Position numbers and translations under genes: made by a program. DNA of 64,000 bases from Cryphonectria parasitica EP155. Its lineage: Eukaryota; Ascomycota; Sordariomycetes; Diaporthales; Cryphonectriaceae. Shown piece by piece: positions 44,997 through 55,496 of the stretch. How positions within the stretch are numbered: the first letter of the stretch is position 1; every line of letters starts with the position of its first letter. The stretch lies in NCBI RefSeq assembly GCF_011745365.1, contig NW_024468913.1:3100001-3164000 (forward strand), written 5' to 3'. A model generated the notes under the pieces. The model saw nothing but the letters and a program-made list of their open reading frames with translations, was not told where the DNA came from and made no database searches.

Positions 44997-47900
44997 ATGG
45001 ACTCTGATGGATGGGATGGCGATATTGCGGACGAGGATCTCATCAGTGCCCTCACGCAGCCTTCCCAGAAACAGACAGACACCGCTCCGGGTATAAGCAT
45101 CAGTGGTCATGCGTCTTCATTCGTGACAGCGCCAAGGACAGCGTCTAGCAGCCCTGCAAAGTCGACCGAGTTACATAATGGCATACCACCATCATTAGGA
45201 AGAGCCCACCGTGACCAGTCTCGCGTAGAGCATCTGGATGGGTTACCTGCAGATGCCTTCGATAGCTCCCCTGTTCAGCAAAGAGTCAGTTTGAATCGTG
45301 GATCGCAAAACGCTCCTACAGCGTTAGGCCCAATACAACGGAGCAACTCGTCGCAGGCCTTCCGCCAAACAACGCTTTGGGGGCACGCCCTCGATCATGA
45401 TGAGCCGTCTCAACAGCCGCAGACGCAATCCAGGAGGATGTACCGGGCTGATATGCCCCCAGAAGCTCCGACACACCACAAGCTGAACCAAGATGCACTG
45501 AAGACTTGGGTCTACCCAACGAACCTCGGTCCCGTACGAGACTACCAGTTCAGCATCGTCAAGAACGGACTGTTCAACAATACCTTGGTGGCGCTGCCAA
45601 CTGGTCTGGGAAAGACGTTCATTGCAGCCACGGTCATGCTGAATTTTTTTCGGTGGACCAAAGATGCGAAGATCATTTTCGTCGCACCGACCAAACCTCT
45701 CGCCTCTCAACAGGTCGAGGCATGTTTGAACGTGGCAGGCATTCCTCGATCTCAAGCAACTCTATTGACTGGTGAAATCTCGCCTTCTCTCCGTGAAGGC
45801 GAGTGGGAGAAGAAAAGGCTTTTCTTCATGACTCCGCAGACGCTGCAAAACGATCTATCCAAGGGGTACGCGGACCCGAAATCGATCGTGCTCCTTGTTA
45901 TTGACGAGGCTCATCGAGCAACTGGGGACTACGCATACGTGAAGGTGGTTGAATTCATTCGGAGGTTCAACCCAAGTTTTCGAGTACTCGCTCTTACTGC
46001 TACCCCTGGCTCCACTGTCGAGGGCGTTCAGGCCGTCATCGACAGCCTCGGAATCTCAGACATAGAAATCCGAACGGAGGAGTCTATTGACATCCGCCAG
46101 TATGTCCATGCTCGCGAGGTGACTCCGATCATCCTCCAGCCGTCAGACGAAATGCTGCGGGTCCAGGAATTGTTCTCCAAAGCTCTGCGACCACTCTGCA
46201 ACAAACTTGCTCAGGTCAACAAGTGGCTGGCGCGAGACCCAATGACATTGACAGTGATGGGCCTGCGAGAGGCGCAGAAACAATGGGCTTTGGGGGCTGG
46301 AAGTCGTGCAAATCAAGCCACCAAAGGCATGATAATGGCCGTTTTCGCTATCCTGCAAAGCCTGGCGCATGCCATCAAGCTGCTCAACTACCACGGAATC
46401 GTGCCATTCTACAACAAAATGGTCGACTTTAGATCTGAGGTTGAGGGCCAAGGCAGCAAGGGCTCGAAGAATAAGAGACAGCTTGTCGAAGATGAAAATT
46501 TCCAGGAAATGATGCTTGTTATTGACAAATGGCGGAGACTGGATAATTTTGTCGGCCACCCAAAGCTGTCCTACCTATGTGAGAACTTGCTGAATCATTT
46601 CATGGATGCGGGGCAAGGTTCGAGTACTCGTGCCATCGTTTTCAGCGAGTACAGAGACAGTGCCGAGGAGATTGTGCAAACCTTGAACAAGCACAAACCT
46701 ATGATAACGGCGTCTATCTTTGTTGGACAAGCGGATTCAAAGAGGAGCGAAGGCATGAAACAGAAACAGCAGATTGAGACCATCGAGAAATTCAGAGCTG
46801 GACAGTTCAACGTCCTAGTGGCCACCTCGATCGGGGAGGAAGGATTGGATATCGGACAGGTCGACTTGATCATCTGTTACGACGCTTCAGCATCTCCAAT
46901 TCGCATGCTGCAGCGCATGGGTCGCACTGGCAGAAAGCGGGCTGGCAACATCACTCTGCTCCTGATGGAAGGCAGAGAAGACGAGCAGTACAGGAAGGCT
47001 AAAGACAACTACGAAAAGATGCAGCGATTCATCTGCGAAGGAACCCGTTTCAATTTCCGCAACGACCTGTCCTCGAGAATCCTGCCCAGGAATGCCAAAC
47101 CCGAAGTCGACAAGCGCATGGTCGTCATACCGATCGAGAATACCCAGGATACTTCGCTACCAGAGCCGAGAAAAAAGGCCGGCGTACGGAAGAAGGCAAC
47201 GCAGAAAAAATTCCATATGCCGGATGGTGTCGTTACAGGTTTTATGACAGCCTCCGAATTTGGACGCGCTGGTACTGCTACGGCGAGATCAAAATCAAAA
47301 GGACCAGAGGAAGTCGACATCCTGGCCGAGATCCCGCTTCTGGATGTTGTTCTGCTTGATCATAGGCAGACTGATGAGCTGAATCACACGTACCGGAACC
47401 TCCCGTCTCATCGTACCTGCCGGGAGCACATCACGGGGCCCGATCTAGGTGCACAATCGAAAGCTCAGGCGAGATTGGGGCCGGTGGTCAAGCTCAAGCA
47501 TGGTGCACACACGAAACGATGCGTGAAGTTGTTCAAGAAACTAGCAAAGGCTCAATCACCGCTAGAGCGCCACCTGCGCCCATACGATGATACGGAGCGG
47601 TTGTTGTACAGACAAATTCCCTTGCCCGGCTTCGCAGAAGACAGCGATGATGGGAATGTCGATTCAAGCGCCCAACATGTTGAGGACTCTGCTTCCAGAC
47701 CTAGTAAAAGGCCTCGATCCCCTCGCGTGATCGAAGAAGCGTCACTACCGAAACGCAGAAAACCTGGCCCGGAAGCGCAGGCTGCTTCGCGGCCGACCAA
47801 GACTACTAATCCTTTCATTGACTCAGGCGAAGATGAAGATGGATTAGACGAGACCAGCTCGGCTACCGACGAAGAAGATGATATTGATGATCTTCGTGTG

Positions 47901-48392
47901 GCAGCAAGACGTTCAAAGTCTAAGCCTAAGCCTAAGCCCAAGTCGAGAAGGACGGCCAAATTCCGACGGAACAACGACACTGTCGAGGACTACGGGGATG
48001 ACTGCACCAGAACAAGCCAACTACTGGAGAGCGACGGCTCAGATGACGGCGCTGACCTCCTCGACTTCATTGACGACGGGCCCATCTCGAGTCTCACCGG
48101 CCTTTCATCAAGCCCCACCTTGACATCCTCCCCACCCACGGCAAGATCGTCAGCGGGAAACTTCGCGAAGCGGAAGCCTTTCTACGAGTTTCTTCCAACG
48201 CAGTCTCAAGACAGCGATGGTGATCTGCTGAGCATGAGTCAACTCGGCAAGGACAAGGTGGGAGACTCGAAAATGAAAACACAAGGGCTGGGTTCTGATG
48301 GGAACGATGATGGTGACGATGTTCGGGAGCAACCGGTCACAAGCAGAAGGAGAAGGCCCGTTGTTTTTGATGAGGACAGCGACTACGATTGA
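44997..48392 (+). CDS. mph1: ATP-dependent DNA helicase Mph1 (FANCM orthologue)
   Basis: Single exon, 1131 aa, from ATG 44997 (MDSDGWDGDIADEDL). It is an SF2 3'-5' helicase that remodels stalled forks, dissociates D-loops and suppresses crossovers in the nucleus. Visible motifs: Walker A LPTGLGKT (200-207), motif Ia VAPTKPLA, DEAH box (303-306), motif III ALTATPG, the FANCM-type insert between the helicase lobes, TSIGEEGLDIGQVDL, and motif VI QRMGRTGRKR (from 639). The C-terminal 430 residues are charged and disordered, with a basic KPKPKPKSRR patch and acidic clusters, and lack a nuclease domain as in other fungal Mph1 proteins. Length and motif order fit the family (about 1000-1150 aa). Confidence 0.97.
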   Translation: MDSDGWDGDIADEDLISALTQPSQKQTDTAPGISISGHASSFVTAPRTASSSPAKSTELHNGIPPSLGRAHRDQSRVEHLDGLPADAFDSSPVQQRVSLNRGSQNAPTALGPIQRSNSSQAFRQTTLWGHALDHDEPSQQPQTQSRRMYRADMPPEAPTHHKLNQDALKTWVYPTNLGPVRDYQFSIVKNGLFNNTLVALPTGLGKTFIAATVMLNFFRWTKDAKIIFVAPTKPLASQQVEACLNVAGIPRSQATLLTGEISPSLREGEWEKKRLFFMTPQTLQNDLSKGYADPKSIVLLVIDEAHRATGDYAYVKVVEFIRRFNPSFRVLALTATPGSTVEGVQAVIDSLGISDIEIRTEESIDIRQYVHAREVTPIILQPSDEMLRVQELFSKALRPLCNKLAQVNKWLARDPMTLTVMGLREAQKQWALGAGSRANQATKGMIMAVFAILQSLAHAIKLLNYHGIVPFYNKMVDFRSEVEGQGSKGSKNKRQLVEDENFQEMMLVIDKWRRLDNFVGHPKLSYLCENLLNHFMDAGQGSSTRAIVFSEYRDSAEEIVQTLNKHKPMITASIFVGQADSKRSEGMKQKQQIETIEKFRAGQFNVLVATSIGEEGLDIGQVDLIICYDASASPIRMLQRMGRTGRKRAGNITLLLMEGREDEQYRKAKDNYEKMQRFICEGTRFNFRNDLSSRILPRNAKPEVDKRMVVIPIENTQDTSLPEPRKKAGVRKKATQKKFHMPDGVVTGFMTASEFGRAGTATARSKSKGPEEVDILAEIPLLDVVLLDHRQTDELNHTYRNLPSHRTCREHITGPDLGAQSKAQARLGPVVKLKHGAHTKRCVKLFKKLAKAQSPLERHLRPYDDTERLLYRQIPLPGFAEDSDDGNVDSSAQHVEDSASRPSKRPRSPRVIEEASLPKRRKPGPEAQAASRPTKTTNPFIDSGEDEDGLDETSSATDEEDDIDDLRVAARRSKSKPKPKPKSRRTAKFRRNNDTVEDYGDDCTRTSQLLESDGSDDGADLLDFIDDGPISSLTGLSSSPTLTSSPPTARSSAGNFAKRKPFYEFLPTQSQDSDGDLLSMSQLGKDKVGDSKMKTQGLGSDGNDDGDDVREQPVTSRRRRPVVFDEDSDYD

Positions 48393-48992
48393 GGCTATGA
48401 ATGCTCACCTTAAACAGAAGAAGTAAAGAGGGAGAAAGAAGAAACGAGGTCTCTGCAATCTAACTGCGTATGCATTCTGCAAGGCATCGACAATGAATAA
48501 GCGATCTTTGATGTTCAAGAAAAGACTCAATGTCCAGGCTTCTGATGGTTCGTTTCATTGCATCGTATCTTAAAGATTACAGCACGGGTGGCCCATCGTC
48601 CTCTAGTTGCGACGTTGTAGTAGTTCCCTATCTCAGGCTCTCACAATCAAATGGCCAGGGCTTGAATGTTTGATCGATGATCACTCAGGTCGGTGGGGTT
48701 GGATCGAGGACCGGTGCGGATCGCGGCACGCCGGCAGAGCAGGTGGTCATGTACTATTGTACAGTATGTAGGTCCCGATTGCACCCCCATCGCGTATGTG
48801 CGTAGTGTAATATTCCAGCGCCTCAGCCCGTGTCGATGACTATCCAGAGTAGTTCTTGGGAGGGGCCAGCTGACGTGTGATGATGGCATCAGTCGGGCGT
48901 TCAGTCAGTGGCGTTTACTACTATGGTGTATATGTACGAGCAGAGTCGAGGATCGCTTGAAGAGAGCAAATTTGTACCATTTTGATGTGCCA

Positions 48993-48998
48993 CACGTG
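48993..48998. promoter_or_regulatory. CACGTG E-box upstream of nuc-1
   Basis: CACGTG, the core bound by NUC-1/Pho4-type bHLH factors, lies about 1.2 kb before the ATG of the nuc-1 gene. A six-base motif occurs by chance, so autoregulation is only a possibility. Confidence 0.25.
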
Positions 48999-49138
48999 GT
49001 GATGGCCTTGGCCTCGCTGGGAGGGAAAACCCCACCCTCGGTCTGCTCTATGGCGAATCCTCCAGCAGGTCTACTATGTAGAGGGGTTCGCTTGGGGGGG
49101 GTTGGGGGGCCGAGACCCCAAGCGCCCGACGTTGGTCA

Positions 49139-49384
49139 GTACAACTCTCAGGGTATAATTTTAACACTTTCCCACCCCGACAGTACATACTCATGAAGTA
49201 GAATTTCTTATTCCCTCTCCTATTATCACCATCAATTCTGTGCATAATATGTAGAGACAAGTTGTGCTTAAATCTCAGCATTTATTTATTTGAACAGGGC
49301 TGACTTTGGTCTGAGTTATGTATTGCATGATATGCATTGCTTATGTGGAGAGGTGTTTGAATTATACCCTAAGAGTGTAAGTAC
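49139..49384. mobile_element. MITE-like element with imperfect terminal inverted repeats
   Basis: Left end 49144-49168 and the reverse complement of the right end (about 49352-49376) share ACTCT-Y-AGGGTATAATT-NN-AACAC, 22 of 25 positions alike. Weaker similarity continues inward (CCCAC/TCCAC, then TACATACTCATG against TGCATATCATG), and both ends carry an outer GTAC. The differences are mainly C/T transitions. The 246-bp interior is AT-rich without an open frame. A T tract abuts the right end. I infer a short non-autonomous DNA transposon; no second copy is visible in this window. Confidence 0.5.
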
Positions 49385-50199
49385 CTTTTTTTTTTTTTTT
49401 TTCGCTGCGCGGGGGAGGGGGAGGGTGGGCAGTCCCCACCTGATCTCTTCAGTGGGCCAGCCACCCCAGGCCTAGCAACTGCTAACTACTACTTACTATA
49501 GTACCATGCTAGTATGACAGCACGTTCAAGCAGCAGCCTGGCACTGGCTCGGTCGCCCGGTTCCAGCCGTAGCCTCCCTCCACCACTTCCCATTTCCGTA
49601 TTCCCCTCGAGAAGAATGTCTTCGCAGCCCCGCCGTCTTTCTACCGACTCGTGTTTTCACACTAACATTCCTCCTCCTCATCCCACCAAACACGGACCAA
49701 GTGCTCATGGGACTGAGCAAAATTCAGTTTGTTGACACGACGTCTCTTCTGTGACCTCTATACGCTATATCATCCTGCGGCAAGATCTCCTGGTCCGCCA
49801 CCCCTCTTGTCATCGGAGACAGCCCAGCCCTGCGGTATCAAGACGATAAGGCCTGCATGAGCAGACCCGCCCAATGAGAGAGGTCGCCTTGAATACAATT
49901 CTCTAAACAGACCACCAATCAGGAGACCCTCTCCTCCACTGAAGAGCATCGACCACCATCCATCCTCGACGCCTTGAAAGCAACACCCTGCTCCTCGGCT
50001 CGACCGAACACCGCAGACCTCGACGACGGCTGCAGATCTGCACGCCGAAGTTGTTACTCATCTTGTGCGACGCGCGCGCGCAACGCTGTTGCGTAGAAGG
50101 GTAAACCAGCGATTCAAACCTGCCATCTGAACGATATATCAGAGAGAGAAAAAGGAGGGACCACGACTGCGCACCTCAACCGGAAGTTTCGAGCCGATC

Positions 50200-52404
50200 A
50201 TGATGGACGCGGCAGCATGGAACGATCAGGATCATGGTATGCCTCATGGCACCGATGATGACATGCACCAATTCCTCGACATGAACGGTATGAGCAATTT
50301 TGGGGACGGCCTCCAGTTCGACTTTGATTTCCACTCCCAAGGTGGGGGACCACACATCATACAACGGGAGACAGTCGACACATCCATGTCTGGAACAGAG
50401 GCTTCTGTTCTCATGTCGACAGCCATGCACGATCAAATGCCCACCATGACAACTGCGCCTGCTACACTCTCCACGATGGCCTCGAGCATGATGCCGATCC
50501 AGCATGCTTCTGGCGATGCTATCTCCGATATCGATGCTCAGATCCGCTTCCTTCAGCAACAGAAGCTGCAACAGCAGCAGAGGCAGATAGAGCAGCAGCA
50601 TGTGGCCTTCTTTACCCAGCAGCAGAACCACATGGTGCCTCCCACCCCTCAGAGCCTGGAACTACAAGCTGGAAACCGACAGTTCTATGCCCAGCCTGAC
50701 CAGACGCCTCAGCAACACCAAGACATGTACGAGCGGTTTCAGAGGATGAAGGAACAACAAGATGTCGGTACAACCTTGGGGCAGATACGTTTAAACTCGA
50801 ACTGGGCGGCTTACTGATGCTTTCTATAGATGTCGTTCACCCCGCTGGTCTCCCCCGCAGTCACTCCCCTAGAGAGCCAGTATGCTATGGATCAGCCGTT
50901 CGCAGTGCCCAACGCATACTTCAGCCCCCTCACCTCACCAGCCCTGCATGCTCAGTCTGATCCGATGACCATGTTCGACCGAGTAGCGATTAGTACCACG
51001 ACGAGCTCCCCGGAAGGGATGGATCTAGAGGGACACGCCGGCTCGACACAGGCACAGCCATCGAACGCCAACGACCTGGCCAAGAAGATGCGAAAAAGTA
51101 GTGTGGCTAAGACTAGAGCCAAGGCGAACGTTGGAAAGTCGCCTATCACAAAGCCACAACGGAAGAAGACCGGGTCTACACCGCTCATGAATGCACAAGT
51201 CTTGAGCGAGCTAGCTGTATCTGTCGAGCCACAGCCTCGAGCGTCCGCAACCACGCGTCCACGGGAGCCGAGCAGCAATACTTCTAATTCCCCAGCGGCT
51301 GCTATCACCGATTCCGATAACAGCTCAGTCTCTCCACCAGAGACATCATCAGAGATGCCGCCCCCGCCCCTGCCGAAGCCTCGGTCCGCCAAGCCGTCCC
51401 CCGCGATCCGAGCTCAGAACAGCGCCACACCGACCTTGGGCCCAAGCCTGGCTCCCCGGACCGGGAAACACTCTCCCGCGACACCGGCCTCCCTCATGAA
51501 GCTGCCGTCTCCGAGCAATGCTAACAGGCCCGACGGCACCGCAGCGGGGTCTGATCCCCTGGCTGCTGAGAGCATTGAGACCTTCGAGCTTCCAGAATCA
51601 CTCAGCTCGAACACGTCTCAGAAGCCGACCCTCGCGCCTCTGAACACCAAGGCATCATCCAGCCTGCGGTCTCCAGCCCTCGAGTCGGGCTCAGCGAGGA
51701 GCGCGGTATTTCAACCACTACCGTCGCCGGTTTTTGCAAAACCTAGTGCTGCGGCGTCAGCGAGTCAAAGCCCTCAGCTGTTGCCCGGCCCCTCGGCGGC
51801 GACGACGCCCAACCCCAGAAAGACCCCTCAGCTCGCCCCACGGGGCAGCAAGAAAAGAGCGAGCATCAGCTCTTCACACGAATCACCAGCGCTGCGGCCC
51901 AAGATCTCCCCCAGCATCAAACCATTACTGCCAGGAGGAGCCATGGCTGAGGACACAGCGTCGCGGCTCCTGGCATCTAAATCAAATTACCAGAACATTC
52001 TGGAAGGCAACTTGGTGCCTGGCGTATCATATCCCAGCGAGTTGTCCACAAACCTGACTTCAAAACGAACATCACACAAGATCGCGGAGCAAGGACGTCG
52101 GAACCGAATCAACTCAGCGCTGCAGGAGATCGCCACGTTGTTGCCAGGAGATGCCTTCTCAGAGGGCAAGGACAGTGGAGCTGAGAGTGGCGATAAAAAG
52201 GAGGCCAAGAACGGGAGCACCCCAAGCAGTAAGGCCAGCACTGTTGAGATGGCAATCGAATACATCAAGCAGCTGAAGCAAGAAATTGCGGACGCCACCA
52301 AGCGCGCAGAGGAGGCGGAGAAAAAACTACAGGAGAAAGAGGCATCCTCTGCCTTTGCCCCTGCCCCATCCTCCTCCTCCTCTTCGTCGTCGTCATCCTC
52401 TTAA
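50200..52404 (+). CDS. nuc-1: bHLH phosphate regulator NUC-1 (Pho4/PalcA type)
   Basis: Two exons, 50200-50763 and 50830-52404, giving 712 aa. The junction RMKEQQD-MSFTPLVSPAVTP matches what I remember of orthologues, although it needs a GTCGGT donor. NUC-1 activates phosphatase and phosphate-permease genes when phosphate is scarce and binds CACGTG. The N-terminus is Met/Asp/Gln-rich with a poly-Gln stretch (LQQQKLQQQQRQ). A long Ser/Pro region follows (about 270-570). The basic helix-loop-helix starts near residue 598 (KRTSHKIAEQGRRNRINSAL) with the His-Glu-Arg triad for CACGTG recognition. Its loop is long and acidic/basic-mixed, then STVEMAIEYIKQLKQEI forms helix 2 and runs into a short coiled coil. 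The protein ends in a Ser run encoded by a TCC/TCG repeat. Confidence 0.92.
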
Positions 52405-54167
52405 GTTATTGTTTTTTTTTCTCTCTCTGGCGTCTATCAGGCCACGTATAGCAACAAGGTAGCTGGATCAGCAGACTTTCAAGTTACAGAGTGTGTCACA
52501 GGTTTTCAGACTCTCGACGACGACGTGTTGTTACACATTTTGTCGCTTTATTGCACACACTAAAAGGATTCGGGGGTCTTGAGATAGGAGTACTACCGGA
52601 TAGGTTGGCTACTTTTTTTGTTGTTTTGCCTCCCCGGTTTTTGTTGGCATTTTCTTGTCCCTTTTGGTCAAGCACATACCATCATCGTTCGATCCGGGGC
52701 GGTCCAGATATCCTATCTCGCAGTAGTAAGTACTCATAATTCTAAGTAATTTACAAACTATATATATTATGACATACGTTGCTGCCCTCACACACACTGG
52801 GACAGTCACGATGAGAATAAGAGAAAAAGAAAAGTACAGCGTCAACATCCGTTTCCACCATGCACGTCGGCATGGAAGCAAAATGATCGCTCGATTTCCC
52901 GAAAAGTCCGAATCCTCCGAGACACCATTTGGCCGCGCTCTCTCGTTCCGTCTCCTCCTGTTCTTGCGTCCTCGGAGCTGAGCTCTCATTCTACGCAACT
53001 ACATGCTATGTATTAATGTAGTATGCATGTAAGTGCGATGCTTCAGGGGCCTCCCCAAGAGTCCTATCCATACAAACACACCCCTTGATAAACCGAAGAT
53101 CATGGCGCCCGACCGCAAGTTGCTGACCCGAATCCAGCGGTCAGATGAACTCAGATGCTTCATCTAGCTCTCCCACCAAAGAGCCTGCCATCTACTTGCC
53201 GCCCTTTCAATTCAAAACACTAGTAGGTGAGTCAACCCTTGCCCGCACGTCTGGATGTGGACCGAGTGGCGAAGATCACAGGCAATAGACTGGCACGAGC
53301 AACGGAGACAGAAGAAGGGGTGCGCCTCGTTTATTTGCGCCTGGCCAAGCAGAGCAGGGCACGTGCAGCATTCCACAGAAGATCGGTGTGGTCGCGAGGC
53401 TCGTATTAGTAGATTTGGTAACAACATATTGCATCCTGGCTGGGGAAGAAGCAAAAGTGGTGATACAGGGAAGAGAATAAACACTGTCTCGGCAGCCCCT
53501 CTTCTTGTCGTACCCGAGAATGGGTGGAGACCGCAGCTGCGTATATGTTCCAGACGAGACGACACGGCATGCAGCCGGTCACTTTTGGTGTCTTCGCATT
53601 GGCTAGATCGTGCCGCCTTCAAGGGGGGGGGGGGCCGAAGTAGTATCTCCCTGCATAAAAGAGGCCATACGTGCTTATTGGCCTTTTTTACCCTCTTTTC
53701 TTTTCCCTTTTTCCTTCTTCTTGCTTTTGATGGTGTTACGACAGGTATATGAGGTTGGAGAGAGGGGGAGCGGGGGCATGGAGGGACGTGGGAGTCAGGT
53801 ATTTGCGTATGCCCCGGACGTGTGCTCGAATTGTTGTGTGACTGGTGACTTTTTTTCTTCTCTCTCTCTCTCTCTCTCTCTCTCCTTTTGTCTCTCTATA
53901 CTTCCCAGGCGTCTATAAAGTTGGGGTGATTTCCTCTTGTCTGTCGATGAGATGCTCCTCCTCTTCTCTTCTCTTTCCTCATCATCCAGTTGGACCCTTC
54001 TCTATACCCTCTCTTTGCCCTCTATTTTCTCTCTCTGATGAGCGTTGTGGCTTTCCTGTTACGTTTCCTTCACATGACAACACTACCATCACATTCACAT
54101 ACCACAGCCTTACCCTTTTGCACTCACACACAGATTCAAAATCATAACACGATACAAAGAGAACACC
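52405..54167. other. Intergenic region upstream of the Hsp20-domain gene
   Basis: 3' flank of nuc-1, then AT-rich sequence near 52730-52770, a CACGTG at 53360-53365, a G-run (53625-53634), and a TC tract (53858-53884) in a pyrimidine-rich leader. I looked for heat-shock elements (alternating GAA/TTC) and found no convincing array. No coding region. Confidence 0.5.
53858..53884. repeat. (TC)n microsatellite
   Basis: TC dinucleotide repeat of about 27 bases in the probable leader of the Hsp20-domain gene. Confidence 0.9.
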
Positions 54168-55496
54168 ATGTTTCAGCAAGACCTTGTGATGAGAGCGGCG
54201 TACATGGCCAGTCTACAGGACTCGGTCAGCGGTGCACCGCCATCCCCCGGTGAAGCACAACTGCGCAGCATGCAGCGATGGCAAGCGCTCAGCCAACGCG
54301 GCTGGGGCGGCTGTGTGCCACCTTTGGACCTCTCATGGAATCACACCGGCTTCCTCAACCCTGACTCTGAACCCCTGGTCCAACAACACGCCGCGGCTCA
54401 GAGGTTCGCCCAGGGACGGGTGGTGTTCGATGGGCACGACGCACTCGAGGCCCAGTACAGTCCCCCGGCAGGGCGGCAGGGTCATGAGCACCACAGCGGC
54501 GAGAGCGAAGCCACGCGCTCGGCCGAATCTTCCCCCACCGTCACCCCAGCCGCCGAGGTCGCCAGCCCAGACACGATGATGGACGAATATCCCGAGGACC
54601 TTCCTGAGGCGGCGCCGAGCCCAAGCCCGTTCGGGAACCACGGCCGCCGTCACAGTCATGGTGGCCGCCATAGCAGTGCGCGCAGCATGCACGACCTGCA
54701 TCGTTCTCTTCTCAGCCCTTCTCACGGAACCAGCCCATATTCTGGGCGCTTTGGTGCCGGGATCCGACGTGTAAACCACCAGCGCGGCCACTCATATCTC
54801 CCGAGCCCTATGCCTTTTATGAGCTCGGACGACGGTGCTCGTGGCGCCCGCATCTATGGTCGCCGCCACCACCATCAACACGGCATGTCCTCGGGCCAGG
54901 ATCCCTTCAGCTTGGGCGCCATGAACGGCGCGCTGCGCCTTGACCCCGTCAGCGACTGGTTTGACCAGTACCTAGACCGGTATCCTGGGCTCAGGCCTCA
55001 CATGGAGATGGCCCGGGCAGCCGCCGCCGCCGCTGCTGTGACGCCTGAAGATGAGAATGACAGCAGCAGCAGCGGCAGTGACGTTAGCGGGGCCGAGCAC
55101 TTCGTGCCACCCTTGGACCTCTTTGAGTTGCCTGACAAGTGGGTCCTGTACATCTCCGTCCCGGGTGCCCTGGACAACAAGATGGGCGTCACGTGGAACG
55201 CGCGCTTGTCCGCTGTACAGATTGGTGGCCAGGTTGCCGGCCCCAGGCAAAGCAATACAAACCTCGTCGTCTCGGAGAGGACGACGGGCTCATTCTTGCG
55301 GATAGTGAACCTACCGCCCGTATTTGAAGATGATGAACAGGAGAAGGATGATGTGGGAGAGAAAGAGAAGGAGGAGGAGGAGGGGCCCAAACCGGAGGCC
55401 GACCCCTGCGGCATCACGTCGATATTTCAGAACGGCATCATGATTGTCACGGTGCTCAAGAAGACTGACGACGAGGCAGAGCGGACTGCGATCTAG
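54168..55496 (+). CDS. Large Hsp20/alpha-crystallin-domain protein
   Basis: Single exon, 442 aa, from an ATG in good context (ACACCATG). Residues 1-300 are low-complexity: a Gln/Trp-containing N-terminus, a Ser/Pro/Glu region, His-rich stretches (GRRHSHGGRHSSARS, GRRHHHQHG) and an Ala run (RAAAAAAAV). An alpha-crystallin-like domain occupies about 310-430: FVPPLDLFELPDKWVLYISV begins it, NTNLVVSERTTGSFLRIVNL carries the typical S-E-R...F-R strand pattern, and GIMIVTVLKK is the final strand. An acidic KEKEEEEGPK insert sits between strands. Typical small heat-shock proteins are 150-250 aa, so the long N-terminal extension and the insert are unusual but known in filamentous fungi. It is probably a chaperone or adaptor; the substrate is unknown. 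No signal peptide or membrane helix. Confidence 0.8.
   Translation: MFQQDLVMRAAYMASLQDSVSGAPPSPGEAQLRSMQRWQALSQRGWGGCVPPLDLSWNHTGFLNPDSEPLVQQHAAAQRFAQGRVVFDGHDALEAQYSPPAGRQGHEHHSGESEATRSAESSPTVTPAAEVASPDTMMDEYPEDLPEAAPSPSPFGNHGRRHSHGGRHSSARSMHDLHRSLLSPSHGTSPYSGRFGAGIRRVNHQRGHSYLPSPMPFMSSDDGARGARIYGRRHHHQHGMSSGQDPFSLGAMNGALRLDPVSDWFDQYLDRYPGLRPHMEMARAAAAAAAVTPEDENDSSSSGSDVSGAEHFVPPLDLFELPDKWVLYISVPGALDNKMGVTWNARLSAVQIGGQVAGPRQSNTNLVVSERTTGSFLRIVNLPPVFEDDEQEKDDVGEKEKEEEEGPKPEADPCGITSIFQNGIMIVTVLKKTDDEAERTAI

Larger units (their letters stand above)
48393..50199. other. Intergenic region upstream of nuc-1, contains MITE-like element and an E-box
   Basis: 3' flank of mph1, a CACGTG at 48993-48998, a G-rich run (49094-49109), an inverted-repeat element (49139-49384), a 17-base T tract (49386-49402), then C/T-rich sequence to 50199 that is probably the nuc-1 promoter and leader. 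No coding region. Confidence 0.55.

Noticed and set aside
53360..53365. CACGTG upstream of the Hsp20-domain gene as a NUC-1 target site
   Set aside because: A single six-base motif is expected by chance many times in 64 kb; other copies lie at 32131 and 34172 in unrelated places.
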